Assembly (NCBI GenBank): GCA_020426845.1
Contig: JAGQPF010000009.1
Location: 1-32,490, forward strand
DNA: 32,490 nt
Direction: 5' to 3'
Origin: Planctomycetales bacterium
GTDB lineage: Bacteria > Planctomycetota > Planctomycetia > Pirellulales > Pirellulaceae
Shown here: positions 1 through 7,357 of the stretch, piece after piece
Numbering within the stretch: position 1 is the stretch's first letter
Layout of the letters: every line of letters begins with the position of its first letter
Position numbers and translations under genes: made by a program
Notes under the pieces: model-generated
What the model was told of the DNA's origin: nothing
The model's input: only the letters and a program-made list of their open reading frames with translations
Database searches by the model: none

Positions 1-127
1 CACCGGGCCTCACAAGGGTCGCCTGCGATGGAGGCCCGACCAGTCCACCGGGCCTCACAAGGGTCGCCTGCGATGGAGGCCCGACCAGTCCACCGGGCCT
101 CACAAGGGTCGCCTGCGATGGAGGCCC
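1..127. repeat. 45-bp tandem repeat, about 2.8 copies
   Basis: Bases 1-45 and 46-90 are identical and 91-127 is a third, cut-off copy, so the array probably continues to the left of the window. Each junction carries an inverted repeat, GAGGCCCG at 31-38 and CGGGCCTC at 49-56, with a 10-nt loop. In the last copy the loop has collapsed to GGCCC-ACC-GGGCC (123-135). The unit is a multiple of three without a stop in one frame, so it extends the downstream reading frame leftwards. The repeated peptide resembles no domain I know, so I treat it as non-coding. No unique spacers separate the copies, so it is not a CRISPR array. Confidence 0.9.
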
Positions 128-351
128 ACCGGGCCAAGCCTTGGCGTCACAACCTGCAAAGCCGTCAGGTCTCTCCGTCTCCGCAAGCGGGTTTTGCCAA
201 ATGTCGGACTCCCCGTCGATCCGGGACGACCGACGGACCGGAAGTGCCCTATTTCTTAGCAGCGGGCAGGCACGGCGCGTGGGTGGGCAGGAGCGCGCCG
301 TCAGCCCAACTTCGACCCGCGACGCCGTTGCATCGTGTTTGCGATTCTGCC
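128..351. other. Intergenic, no gene seen
   Basis: This is the stretch between the tandem repeat and the start chosen for the GGDEF protein. The frame is open in the direction of that gene, but the translation is Arg/Pro/Ser-rich without domain character, and the first transmembrane segment only begins after 352. I saw no strong promoter, terminator or RNA gene here. Confidence 0.5.
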
Positions 352-2772
352 GTGAAAACGCCCCTGATCAGTTCGACAACCCGGCTCGCCGTCAACGTGG
401 CAATGGTCTCGTTGTCGGTCTTGTTGCTGGCGCAGAGCTTGGGGATGTTTCCGGACACGTGGAAGGCCGAATCCGAGGCCAACATCTCCGTCTGTGAATC
501 GCTGGCCGTCAACTGCTCCATTCTTGCCTCGCGAGGCGACACCGAGGCGATTCACGCCAGTCTCGAGACGCTGGTCAACCGCAATCGACGGGTTCTATCC
601 GCGGCATTGCGCGACATGGAGGGCCAGGTGCTGGCGATGGCCGGCGACCACGAGCAACATTGGTCGCCCCGTGAGGAAGGCAAGTCCGACTCCACCAATA
701 TGTACGTGCCGATCTCCCGGAATGACCGGGAATGGGGTCAACTGGAAGTGAGCTTCCAGCCGCACAGCGGGGCGCCGCTGTTTGGCTGGACCGTGGCTCC
801 CTGGGTCCGACTCGTGACGCTGGTCACGATCTGCAATCTCGTGCTGTTCATGCTCTATCTGAGCCGCATGCTGCGGCATCTCGACCCCACGCGCGCCGTG
901 CCGAGCCGTGTGCGGGCGGCCTTGGACTCGCTCTCCGAAGGTCTGCTCGTGCTCGACATCAAACGGCAGATCGTGCTCGCCAACAAAGCCTTTCTGGCCG
1001 CCACGGGATACCGCCCCGCGCAAATCATTGGCCGGCGTCCCGAGGACTTTTCCTGGGATGCGGAGTCCCGCGAGTTCTGGAACAGCGGAGCAGCCGAGAG
1101 CAGCGCACCGTTAACGCTCAGCGTCCATCGGCGAACGCTGAAGTTCAACGTCAGCGCCACACCCATCATTGACGACGGAGGCCATGGACAGGGCACGCTG
1201 GTGACCTTCAACGACGTCACTAAGCTGGAGCGAAACCGCGAGCAACTGCTGGAGATGAATGCGACGCTCAAGGAGTCGCGGGACAAGATTCAGGAACAGA
1301 ACCAACAGTTGCGAATCCTCGCGACCCGGGACCCTTTGACCAACTGCTGGAATCGCCGCGCCTTCTTCGAGGAGCTGCATCGCCACTGGGACCAAGCCGT
1401 CGAGCGACAGCAGCAACTCAGCGCGATCATGGTGGACGTCGACCACTTCAAATCGGTCAACGACACTTACGGCCACGCCACGGGCGACCAGGTTCTGCGT
1501 GAAGTGTCGCGTTGCCTCATGGAGGCAGTGCGGACCACCGACTACGTCTGCCGTTACGGCGGCGAGGAGTTCTGCGTGCTGCTGCCGAATCTGTCGCTGG
1601 ATGAGGCGACATTGGCGGCTGAGCGATTTCGGCTGGCCATCAAACAACTCGAGTTCGGCGACTTGCGAGTCACCGCGAGCCTCGGCGTGTCTGCCATCCA
1701 TCTGCATGCAACGACGCCCGAGGAGATGCTCGAGCAGGCAGACAAGTGCCTGTATGTCGCCAAACGCAACGGCCGCGATCAAGTCGTGGCGCGGGACAGA
1801 ATTCCGGATCACGTCGAGGTCAACGAGTCGTCGATCAGCCGCATCGCCGACGACGAGCGCGCGCCGGAGACGATCCCGTTCCAGGTCGTCACCTCGCTGC
1901 TGTCGGCATTGTCGTTCCGCGACCCGGAGACCGCATCCCACAGCATGCGAGTCGCGGACCTTAGCTTCCTGATCGGACAGGGCCTGCTCTCTGCGTCCTC
2001 CTTGTACGCGCTCGAGGTCGCCGCGTTGCTGCACGACATCGGCAAGATCGGCGTGCCGGACGCGATCCTGCTGAAGCCGGGCGTGCTGACTCCCGAGGAG
2101 TGGGAAGTGATGGCTCGGCAGGCGCGCATCGGCTATGAGATCGTCGAGGCAGCGTTCGATTGCGAGTCGGTCGAGGAGATTCTCCGCTACCACCACTTGC
2201 CGTTCGGCTCGGCCGGCGGTCGACACCAATTCGCCGGCGACGACATCCCGCTTGGCGCCCGGATTGTCAGCATCGCCGACGCCTACGACTCCATGGTCAC
2301 CGACCGCGTCTACCGCAAAGGACGCTCGCCTCAGGAAGCCTTTCGCGAGCTGCGGCGCTGCGCGGGAACTCAGTTCGACCCGGACCTCGTCGAGCGATTC
2401 ATCGAAGTCATGGAGTCCCAGCCTTCCGACGAACGCGAGTGCCGGTTCGGCTCCAGCGGCTCGAAGCAGCTGGCGTTGCAGCTCGGGCAAGCCACGGACC
2501 GAATCGCTCGAGCATACGACGACCAAGATCTGGAGACACTGCGAGCGCAGGCCGAGCGATTGCTGGCGACAGCTCGCAAATACCAACACCCGGAGTTGGA
2601 GCAGATCGCCTCGCGACTAGCCACCGCGACCTCCGCGGAGGAAACGGAGCTGTCCTTGGTGCTGGCCGCCGTGCTTGAGTTGCTGGAGGCCTGCCGCGCC
2701 ACACAACGCGCCTGCCTGATTGGCCAGGCACAGCAAGACGAAGCGCAGCAGGACCACTCGCTGCCGCGCTGA
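352..2772 (+). CDS. Membrane PAS-GGDEF-HD signalling protein (probable diguanylate cyclase)
   Basis: Probable diguanylate cyclase making c-di-GMP at the inner membrane (806 aa). Order: membrane segment at about residues 8-30, extracytoplasmic sensor region, second membrane segment about 149-172, PAS domain about 187-292, short coiled coil, GGDEF domain about 326-487, HD domain about 512-690, helical C-terminus. The active site reads GGEEF (403-407), and RTTD (394-397) sits five residues before it, matching the product-inhibition I-site RxxD. The HD part keeps the HDIGK motif (H561, D562) and an HH pair (614-615), but the expected HHExxDGxGYP reads HHLPFGSAGGR, and the histidine expected in the preceding helix is a glutamine. 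I infer an active cyclase with a degenerate HD-GYP domain. The frame is open from base 28, but GTG 352 is chosen because the signal-anchor starts there; ATG 403 is an alternative. It converges with the next gene, 30 bp away. Confidence 0.85.
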   Translation: MKTPLISSTTRLAVNVAMVSLSVLLLAQSLGMFPDTWKAESEANISVCESLAVNCSILASRGDTEAIHASLETLVNRNRRVLSAALRDMEGQVLAMAGDHEQHWSPREEGKSDSTNMYVPISRNDREWGQLEVSFQPHSGAPLFGWTVAPWVRLVTLVTICNLVLFMLYLSRMLRHLDPTRAVPSRVRAALDSLSEGLLVLDIKRQIVLANKAFLAATGYRPAQIIGRRPEDFSWDAESREFWNSGAAESSAPLTLSVHRRTLKFNVSATPIIDDGGHGQGTLVTFNDVTKLERNREQLLEMNATLKESRDKIQEQNQQLRILATRDPLTNCWNRRAFFEELHRHWDQAVERQQQLSAIMVDVDHFKSVNDTYGHATGDQVLREVSRCLMEAVRTTDYVCRYGGEEFCVLLPNLSLDEATLAAERFRLAIKQLEFGDLRVTASLGVSAIHLHATTPEEMLEQADKCLYVAKRNGRDQVVARDRIPDHVEVNESSISRIADDERAPETIPFQVVTSLLSALSFRDPETASHSMRVADLSFLIGQGLLSASSLYALEVAALLHDIGKIGVPDAILLKPGVLTPEEWEVMARQARIGYEIVEAAFDCESVEEILRYHHLPFGSAGGRHQFAGDDIPLGARIVSIADAYDSMVTDRVYRKGRSPQEAFRELRRCAGTQFDPDLVERFIEVMESQPSDERECRFGSSGSKQLALQLGQATDRIARAYDDQDLETLRAQAERLLATARKYQHPELEQIASRLATATSAEETELSLVLAAVLELLEACRATQRACLIGQAQQDEAQQDHSLPR

Positions 2773-2802
2773 TCAACCATCGGATCAACCGCCGATCGAA
2801 GG

Positions 2803-3498
2803 CTACAACTTGATCACCATGCACTGCGTCTCCGGCAGCTCGATCACAGTCTCGGGTTTGTCGGCAAGGAACTCGGTGAATGCGGTCTTGACGCCCTCGA
2901 GCAGCGAGTAGTCGTGCGACATCATGATGCCGCCGGGAATCATCTTGGGATAGAAGTACTCGAGACAGGCCTTGGTGCCCTCGTACAGGTCGACGTCAAA
3001 GTGCACGAACGCGTAGTCGGCATCGGGCACATCGTGTGTCGAATCGGGGAACAGCCCTTTGTGGTACGAGATATTGGGGAAGGCCTCGAGGTACTTGCTC
3101 ACCGATTCCACGCTGCATGCATACTGCCGTTCACGGTGCACGCCGGGATCCTTGTCGCTATCCTTCGGCAGCCCTTCAAACGTGTCGAAGAGACGCAGCC
3201 GCTTGTCGCCTTTGATCTCGCACATGATCCGCGCGGTGCTGCCCTGATACACGCCGACTTCCGCAAAGTCCCCCGGCCGATCGGCCTGTGACTTGGACAT
3301 GGAGTAAACCATGAACATTTCGCGGGCGGTCACCAGCGACTTGCGCTCGCGGCGAATCTTTTTGAAGAACTTGATCAGCGCCGGGTCCTTGTGAGTTCCC
3401 ATCTGCCAGAGCTGCATCCGGGAGAGCATGTTGACGCCCATCTGCTCCAGGAAACCGCCACCCACTAGTCGCTGAAAAGTCTTGTTCTTCGCAAGCAT
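2803..3498 (-). CDS. TylF/MycF-type SAM-dependent O-methyltransferase
   Basis: A 231-aa protein of the TylF/MycF (macrocin O-methyltransferase) family, which methylates sugar hydroxyls on macrolides and, in many bacteria, unknown glycans. The SAM-binding motif FAEVGVYQGSTA lies at residues 78-89, followed by LFDTFEGLP (103-111). HFDVDLY (167-172) and SHDY (194-197) match the metal-binding acidic and His-Asp motifs of the family. Length is close to the usual 230-260 aa. The ATG at 3498 has no strong Shine-Dalgarno sequence. No macrolide or sugar-biosynthesis genes are adjacent, so the substrate is unknown; surface polysaccharide is a guess, and rfbA lies 8 kb away. Confidence 0.85.
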   Translation of the reverse strand: MLAKNKTFQRLVGGGFLEQMGVNMLSRMQLWQMGTHKDPALIKFFKKIRRERKSLVTAREMFMVYSMSKSQADRPGDFAEVGVYQGSTARIMCEIKGDKRLRLFDTFEGLPKDSDKDPGVHRERQYACSVESVSKYLEAFPNISYHKGLFPDSTHDVPDADYAFVHFDVDLYEGTKACLEYFYPKMIPGGIMMSHDYSLLEGVKTAFTEFLADKPETVIELPETQCMVIKL

Positions 3499-3850
3499 GA
3501 CACGGTCCGTTCAATCGATAAGGAACGAGGGAAAGCAACTTCCCGATTCGTCACAGGGATCTATTTTTCCCGTCTTTCCCGGCAGCACAAGGCGTCAACC
3601 AAGGGGGGCGCCGCCGGACAGACGCAGCGCGTCCGCCCTCCCAGTGTCGGCTGATGCCGAACGCGCACTGTCTACGATTCAACCCAAAACGGGAAATTGG
3701 GCTAATCCCCGCTTGCCCAATCGTCACCATCAGCGCGACCCCGCCGCCTTGGATTCCCGGGCCAACACGATTGGCCGGTCCGCCGAGCCGCCAACATCCG
3801 GTGGAGCGCAGCCCCGGATGGCGTGAGGGCTCCCGCGAGGTCAAGATAAA
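3499..3850. other. Intergenic region between divergent genes, no gene seen
   Basis: These 352 bases separate the methyltransferase start (minus strand) from the PQQ-like propeller start (plus strand), so both promoters should lie here. I found no convincing -35/-10 pair. Frames run through it on both strands but look like GC-rich shadows. Near 3563-3583 the plus strand reads TTTTTCCCGTCTTTCCCGGC, which resembles TTTTGCCGTCTTTTCCGGCC at 9961-9980 upstream of the hydrolase-propeller gene; both lie upstream of minus-strand genes. Confidence 0.5.
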
Positions 3851-5269
3851 GTGACCAGCCCCTATCCTCATCACACCCGCCCCGCCATGTTCGCCACTTG
3901 CCGCTACTCGCTTGACTTTGCACTTCGCCACGCTGCTTGGACACTGCTGCTTGTCGGTGGTCTGGCCCATCCGGCGGCGGCGGCGCAACCCTGGCCCCGC
4001 TTTCGCGGTCCGAATGGCGCGGGGATTGCCGAGGCGCCACGCGTTCCCGACCAATGGAACCGTGACGATGCCAACTGGGTCGTGCCGTTGCCGGGTCCCG
4101 GCGCCGGCTCGCCCGTTGTGTGGAACGGCAAGGTGTACATCACGGCGGCGGAGGAGCCTGACGTCGCGAAGGCGGGCAAGCGGGCGGGCGGAAAGGCCGG
4201 CGCCAAAGGCCAAGGCAAAGCAAAAGCGAATGCAAAAGCGGCAACAAAAGCCGCAGACGAAGCCACCGACGCCGACTCGAGCCGTCGCGTGCTGTTGTGC
4301 CTCAATGCGGCGGACGGCAAGACGCTGTGGCAACATGCTGTCACACTGCCAGTCGACAAACGCCATCGGAACAACAGCCTGGCTTCGAGCACGCCGGCCG
4401 CGGACGAGCTCGGGGTGGTTGTGCTGTGGCAAAGCCGGCAGAGCTCTCCATTGATCGCCTTCGACCACGACGGTCACGAGCGCTGGCGATACGACCTGGG
4501 CCCCTATCTGCACGGGCAGGGCGGCGGCACGTCGCCGATCATCGCCGGAGAGCTGGTTATCGTGGCCAACGACCATGCCGACGGCAGCTATCTGCTGGCG
4601 GTGGACCGGGCCTCGGGCCGAGAGGTCTGGAAAGTTTCCCGCGAGGGGAAGCGAGCTTGCTACGCGACGCCTTGCGTCCGTGAGCTTGGCGGCGGCGACA
4701 CCGAGATCGTATTCTCGCACTGCTTCGAGGGACTGGTCGGCGTCTCACCGCAAACCGGCAAAACCAACTGGCATGCGGATGTGTTCGGCCGCTTCGCGCA
4801 GCGCGCGGTTGGCTCGCCCATCCTCTGGAAGGACTTGGTCATCGCCAACAGCGGCGCCGCCACCGGTGACAAGAACCTGGTCGCCGTGCGCCCCGGCGCC
4901 GCCGATGCGCAGGAGGTCTATCGCATCGACCGCCAGACGCCGCACGTGCCCACGGCGTTGGCGTACCAGGATCGGTTGTACCTGTGGAACGACGCGGGGA
5001 TTGTGACGTGTGTCAACGCCGCAGACGGAAGCAAGATTTGGCAAAGCCGCGTGGGCGGGTCCAAGTACTTTGCCTCGCCGATCTGCGTGTCGGGGCGTTT
5101 GCTGAATGTGGACGCGGAAGGCGTCGTGCGCGTCGTCGCGACGGGCGACAGTTTCCGCAAGCTCGGAGAGACCGACTTGGGCGATCCTTGCCGAGCGACG
5201 CCGGCGGTCGCCGACGGCGCGCTTTATGTCCGCACGGACGCTTGGCTTCACAGCGTGGGTGGGCGATAA
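3851..5269 (+). CDS. Secreted PQQ-like beta-propeller repeat protein
   Basis: A 472-aa exported protein of the PQQ-binding-like (WD40-like) beta-propeller superfamily, related in fold to quinoprotein dehydrogenases and BamB. The mature region opens with PWPRFRGPNGAGI, a start I associate with planctomycete members, and contains propeller-blade motifs such as VVWNGKVYI, LLCLNAADGKTLW, LLAVDRASGREVWK and VTCVNAADGSKIW. A signal peptide is visible (hydrophobic TLLLVGGLA, then PAAAAQ). An Ala/Lys/Gly-rich low-complexity insert at about residues 98-140 interrupts the first blades. GTG 3851 is preceded by GAGG at 3837-3840. ATG 3887, in frame, would give 460 aa and a shorter signal peptide and is equally possible. 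No quinone-dehydrogenase catalytic residues were identified, so an enzymatic role is not claimed. Confidence 0.85.
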   Translation: MTSPYPHHTRPAMFATCRYSLDFALRHAAWTLLLVGGLAHPAAAAQPWPRFRGPNGAGIAEAPRVPDQWNRDDANWVVPLPGPGAGSPVVWNGKVYITAAEEPDVAKAGKRAGGKAGAKGQGKAKANAKAATKAADEATDADSSRRVLLCLNAADGKTLWQHAVTLPVDKRHRNNSLASSTPAADELGVVVLWQSRQSSPLIAFDHDGHERWRYDLGPYLHGQGGGTSPIIAGELVIVANDHADGSYLLAVDRASGREVWKVSREGKRACYATPCVRELGGGDTEIVFSHCFEGLVGVSPQTGKTNWHADVFGRFAQRAVGSPILWKDLVIANSGAATGDKNLVAVRPGAADAQEVYRIDRQTPHVPTALAYQDRLYLWNDAGIVTCVNAADGSKIWQSRVGGSKYFASPICVSGRLLNVDAEGVVRVVATGDSFRKLGETDLGDPCRATPAVADGALYVRTDAWLHSVGGR

Positions 5270-5270
5270 T
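5242..5270 (+). promoter_or_regulatory. Candidate promoter of regA
   Basis: TTGGCT at 5242-5247 and GATAAT at 5265-5270 are separated by 17 bp, resembling a housekeeping sigma-factor promoter. It lies inside the last codons of the propeller gene and overlaps its stop, giving a leader of about 45 nt before regA. A strong Shine-Dalgarno AAAGGAG (5311-5317) stands six bases before ATG 5324. Confidence 0.45.
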
Positions 5271-5323
5271 AGGGGCGCGGCGAAACGCTGCGCCCTCGTT
5301 CCTCAGGAACAAAGGAGACCCCC

Positions 5324-5905
5324 ATGAACGCCCCCGAACCTCATCCTGTCGCCTCGGCCCACGTGCTGGCCCCCGGGCCGCTGCTGCTGGTGGACGACAG
5401 CTACGCCTTTCGCGAGCGACTGGCGCGAGCTTTTCGCGAGCGCGGCTTTGATGTGCTGACCGCCGCCGACTATGACGAAGCCATGTCAGCCGCGCGGCAA
5501 ACCGTGCCCAAATATGCCGTGCTCGACTTGCGAATGCCGGGGCGTTCCGGGCTCGAACTGCTGCGAGACTTGAAGTCGCTTTCGCCGGAGACCGAGGTGC
5601 TGATGCTGACGGGCTTCGGCAGCATCGCGACCGCCATCGATGCCGTGCGGCTCGGCGCCTTGAACTACTTGCCAAAGCCCGCTGACGCGGAAGACATCTT
5701 GTCCGCGTTTCGCCGCGGCGTCGAAGAGCCGCAGGTCGAGGTGGAGGAAGAGCAGATCGAAGCGCCGTCGCTCGCGCGCACCGAATGGGAGCATATCCAC
5801 CGCGTGCTTGCCGACTGCGACAACAACATCTCCGAAGCCGCCCGACGGCTCGGCATTCACCGCCGCTCGCTGCAACGCAAGCTGCGCAAACGAGCGCCCG
5901 AGTAA
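5324..5905 (+). CDS. regA: RegA/PrrA/ActR-family response regulator
   Basis: A 193-aa two-component response regulator of the RegA (PrrA, ActR) family, which in proteobacteria controls respiration, photosynthesis and carbon or nitrogen fixation genes according to redox state. Receiver domain at about residues 18-130: acidic pair D24/D25, phosphoacceptor D68 in AVLDLRMPG, T96 in LTGFGS, K118 in LPKPA. An acidic linker follows (EVEVEEEQIE region), then a Fis-type helix-turn-helix (ISEAARRLGIHRRSLQRKL, about 169-187), almost the textbook RegA recognition helix. ATG 5324 has an AAAGGAG ribosome site six bases upstream. It converges with regB, with 68 bp between the stop codons, so the pair cannot be a simple operon. 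Confidence 0.92.
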   Translation: MNAPEPHPVASAHVLAPGPLLLVDDSYAFRERLARAFRERGFDVLTAADYDEAMSAARQTVPKYAVLDLRMPGRSGLELLRDLKSLSPETEVLMLTGFGSIATAIDAVRLGALNYLPKPADAEDILSAFRRGVEEPQVEVEEEQIEAPSLARTEWEHIHRVLADCDNNISEAARRLGIHRRSLQRKLRKRAPE

Positions 5906-5973
5906 CGAGCGACGTCGAGCCACCCCAGCGGCCAAGCTCGCCCCACTCTCTCTCGACATGATGACCGTGTCGG

Positions 5974-7278
5974 TCAGCCAAGCGGCAATCGAATGGTCGC
6001 CGTTGTGCCCCGGCCCTCTTCGGACTCCAGCTCCAGGGTGCCGCCGAGCCGCTCGAGCACACTGCGAGTCAGGAACAGCCCAAGCCCCATTCCCTTGCCG
6101 GTCTCTTTGGTCGTGAAGAACGGCTCGCCTACCCGGCGGAGCACCGATGGCGACATGCCGTTGCCGCGGTCGACCACGCGCAGCACAATCGCTTGCGCTC
6201 CCGCCGCGTCCTCTTGCGTCACGCGGACGGTCACCGGCTGTCCATCGGGGCTCGCATCCAACCCGTTCTGCACCACGCCGCGCAGCGACTGCGTCAACGC
6301 TTGCAAAGGCACCACCATTTTCACTCGCGCCACATCGGCAAGCACCGTCTCAACGCGTTCGGGATGCCGCATGCCGTCCAGCATCTCGTCGATCAGGCTG
6401 GCCACCGTGATCTCCTCAACGCTCTCGCCCGCGGCCTGCCCGGCTTGGCCGGACATGCGGTCCAGGATCGCCCGGCAATAATCCAGCTCGGTGCGAATCA
6501 GCGACACATCCTCCAACACCGTCTCGGGCACATCCGTGCCTTCCAAGTGCCGCGCCAGATCGCCCGCAATCACGGCGATGGTCGAAAGCGGAGACGCCAA
6601 TTCGTGCCCCGCGCCGGCGGCCAACGTCGCCAGCGCCTCAAGTCGCTCGGATCGCGAGCGTTGCTGCTCCGCGACTCGCAACTGTCGCTCGCGTTCGCGG
6701 AGCTCGCGAGTCACGCGCGTGATGAAGTAACAAATCACGCCGCCACAAGTGGCCAACGCAACAATCAGGCCCCGCATCCTCAGGCCGACGTCAGCGGGCT
6801 GCGAAGAGACCAGAATGGCCAGCTCCACATGCCACAAGTGGAGCCCGACGGCACACAGAACGGCGGCCGTCGTCATCCCCCACGCCCAAGCCGTCGGCAA
6901 GATCACGGCGCTGAGCCCGACATTGACAAAGTAGAACACCACGAACGGATTGGCCACTCCGCCGGTGAAGTACAACAGCACCGTCAGCGACACCAGGTCG
7001 AGTGCCAACACGGTCGTCAGCAGCAATGACCCGATCTTTGGCGCCAGCGCTCGGTCGGCGTTCCAACGCAGCCAGACTTCCAGAAAAACGTTGGTCGCGG
7101 TGGTCACGGCGATCACGGCAATCAGCGGCGCCATCGGCAATGCAATGCCCAGCCATTGGCCGACGACCAGCACGGTCGCCAGCTGCCCAGCGACCGCAAA
7201 CCAACGCAGCCACAGCAGCCAACGAGATTGAACGATAAGACGAGTGGGAAAGTCGATCGAATGATTGTTGTCTGACAC
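5974..7278 (-). CDS. regB: RegB/PrrB-family redox-sensing histidine kinase
   Basis: A 434-aa membrane histidine kinase, partner of RegA. The N-terminal half holds about six membrane helices. Both known RegB redox elements are present: the quinone-binding heptapeptide GGVANPF (106-112, family motif GGxxNPF) and a cysteine in LDYCRAIL (C268), corresponding to the redox-active Cys265 of Rhodobacter RegB. The H-box is AGAGHELASPLSTIAV with phosphoacceptor H225. The ATPase domain has VVQNGLDA (N-box), VVDRGNGM (G1) and GKGMGLGLFLTRSV (G2). From family knowledge it should phosphorylate RegA under reducing conditions. The start is GTG 7278 with no clear Shine-Dalgarno; a dyad lies 13-26 bases upstream. 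The gene is read away from the hydrolase-propeller gene on the same strand, 79 bp downstream of it. Confidence 0.93.
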   Translation of the reverse strand: MSDNNHSIDFPTRLIVQSRWLLWLRWFAVAGQLATVLVVGQWLGIALPMAPLIAVIAVTTATNVFLEVWLRWNADRALAPKIGSLLLTTVLALDLVSLTVLLYFTGGVANPFVVFYFVNVGLSAVILPTAWAWGMTTAAVLCAVGLHLWHVELAILVSSQPADVGLRMRGLIVALATCGGVICYFITRVTRELRERERQLRVAEQQRSRSERLEALATLAAGAGHELASPLSTIAVIAGDLARHLEGTDVPETVLEDVSLIRTELDYCRAILDRMSGQAGQAAGESVEEITVASLIDEMLDGMRHPERVETVLADVARVKMVVPLQALTQSLRGVVQNGLDASPDGQPVTVRVTQEDAAGAQAIVLRVVDRGNGMSPSVLRRVGEPFFTTKETGKGMGLGLFLTRSVLERLGGTLELESEEGRGTTATIRLPLG

Positions 7279-7290
7279 GTTGGTGGACCG

Positions 7291-7304
7291 CGTAAGTTCT
7301 TACG
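7291..7304. promoter_or_regulatory. 14-bp dyad upstream of regB
   Basis: CGTAAG-TT-CTTACG is a perfect 6-bp dyad with a 2-bp spacer, ending 13 bases before the regB GTG start. It could be an operator or part of the small hairpin cluster next to it. No second copy was seen in the window. Confidence 0.35.
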
Positions 7305-7308
7305 TAGC

Positions 7309-7325
7309 GCAGGCTGCCAGCCTGC
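7309..7325. repeat. Perfect short hairpin between the hydrolase gene and regB
   Basis: GCAGGCT-GCC-AGCCTGC is a perfect 7-bp stem with a triloop. It lies just after the stop codon of the hydrolase-propeller gene (minus strand) and before regB. There is no T-run on the minus-strand side, so it is not a typical intrinsic terminator. Its form is that of a dispersed REP-like hairpin. Confidence 0.6.
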
Positions 7326-7357
7326 AACCAGCAACCTATGGCCAATACCGGCCTGGG

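Noticed and set aside
1..127. CRISPR array
   Set aside because: Copies are directly adjacent with no unique spacers.
28..351. N-terminal extension of the GGDEF protein through the tandem repeat
   Set aside because: Low-complexity repeated peptide without a domain; the membrane anchor starts at 352.
1111..2589. 492-aa open frame on the minus strand
   Set aside because: Fully antisense to the GGDEF-HD gene, without recognisable motifs; a GC-rich shadow.
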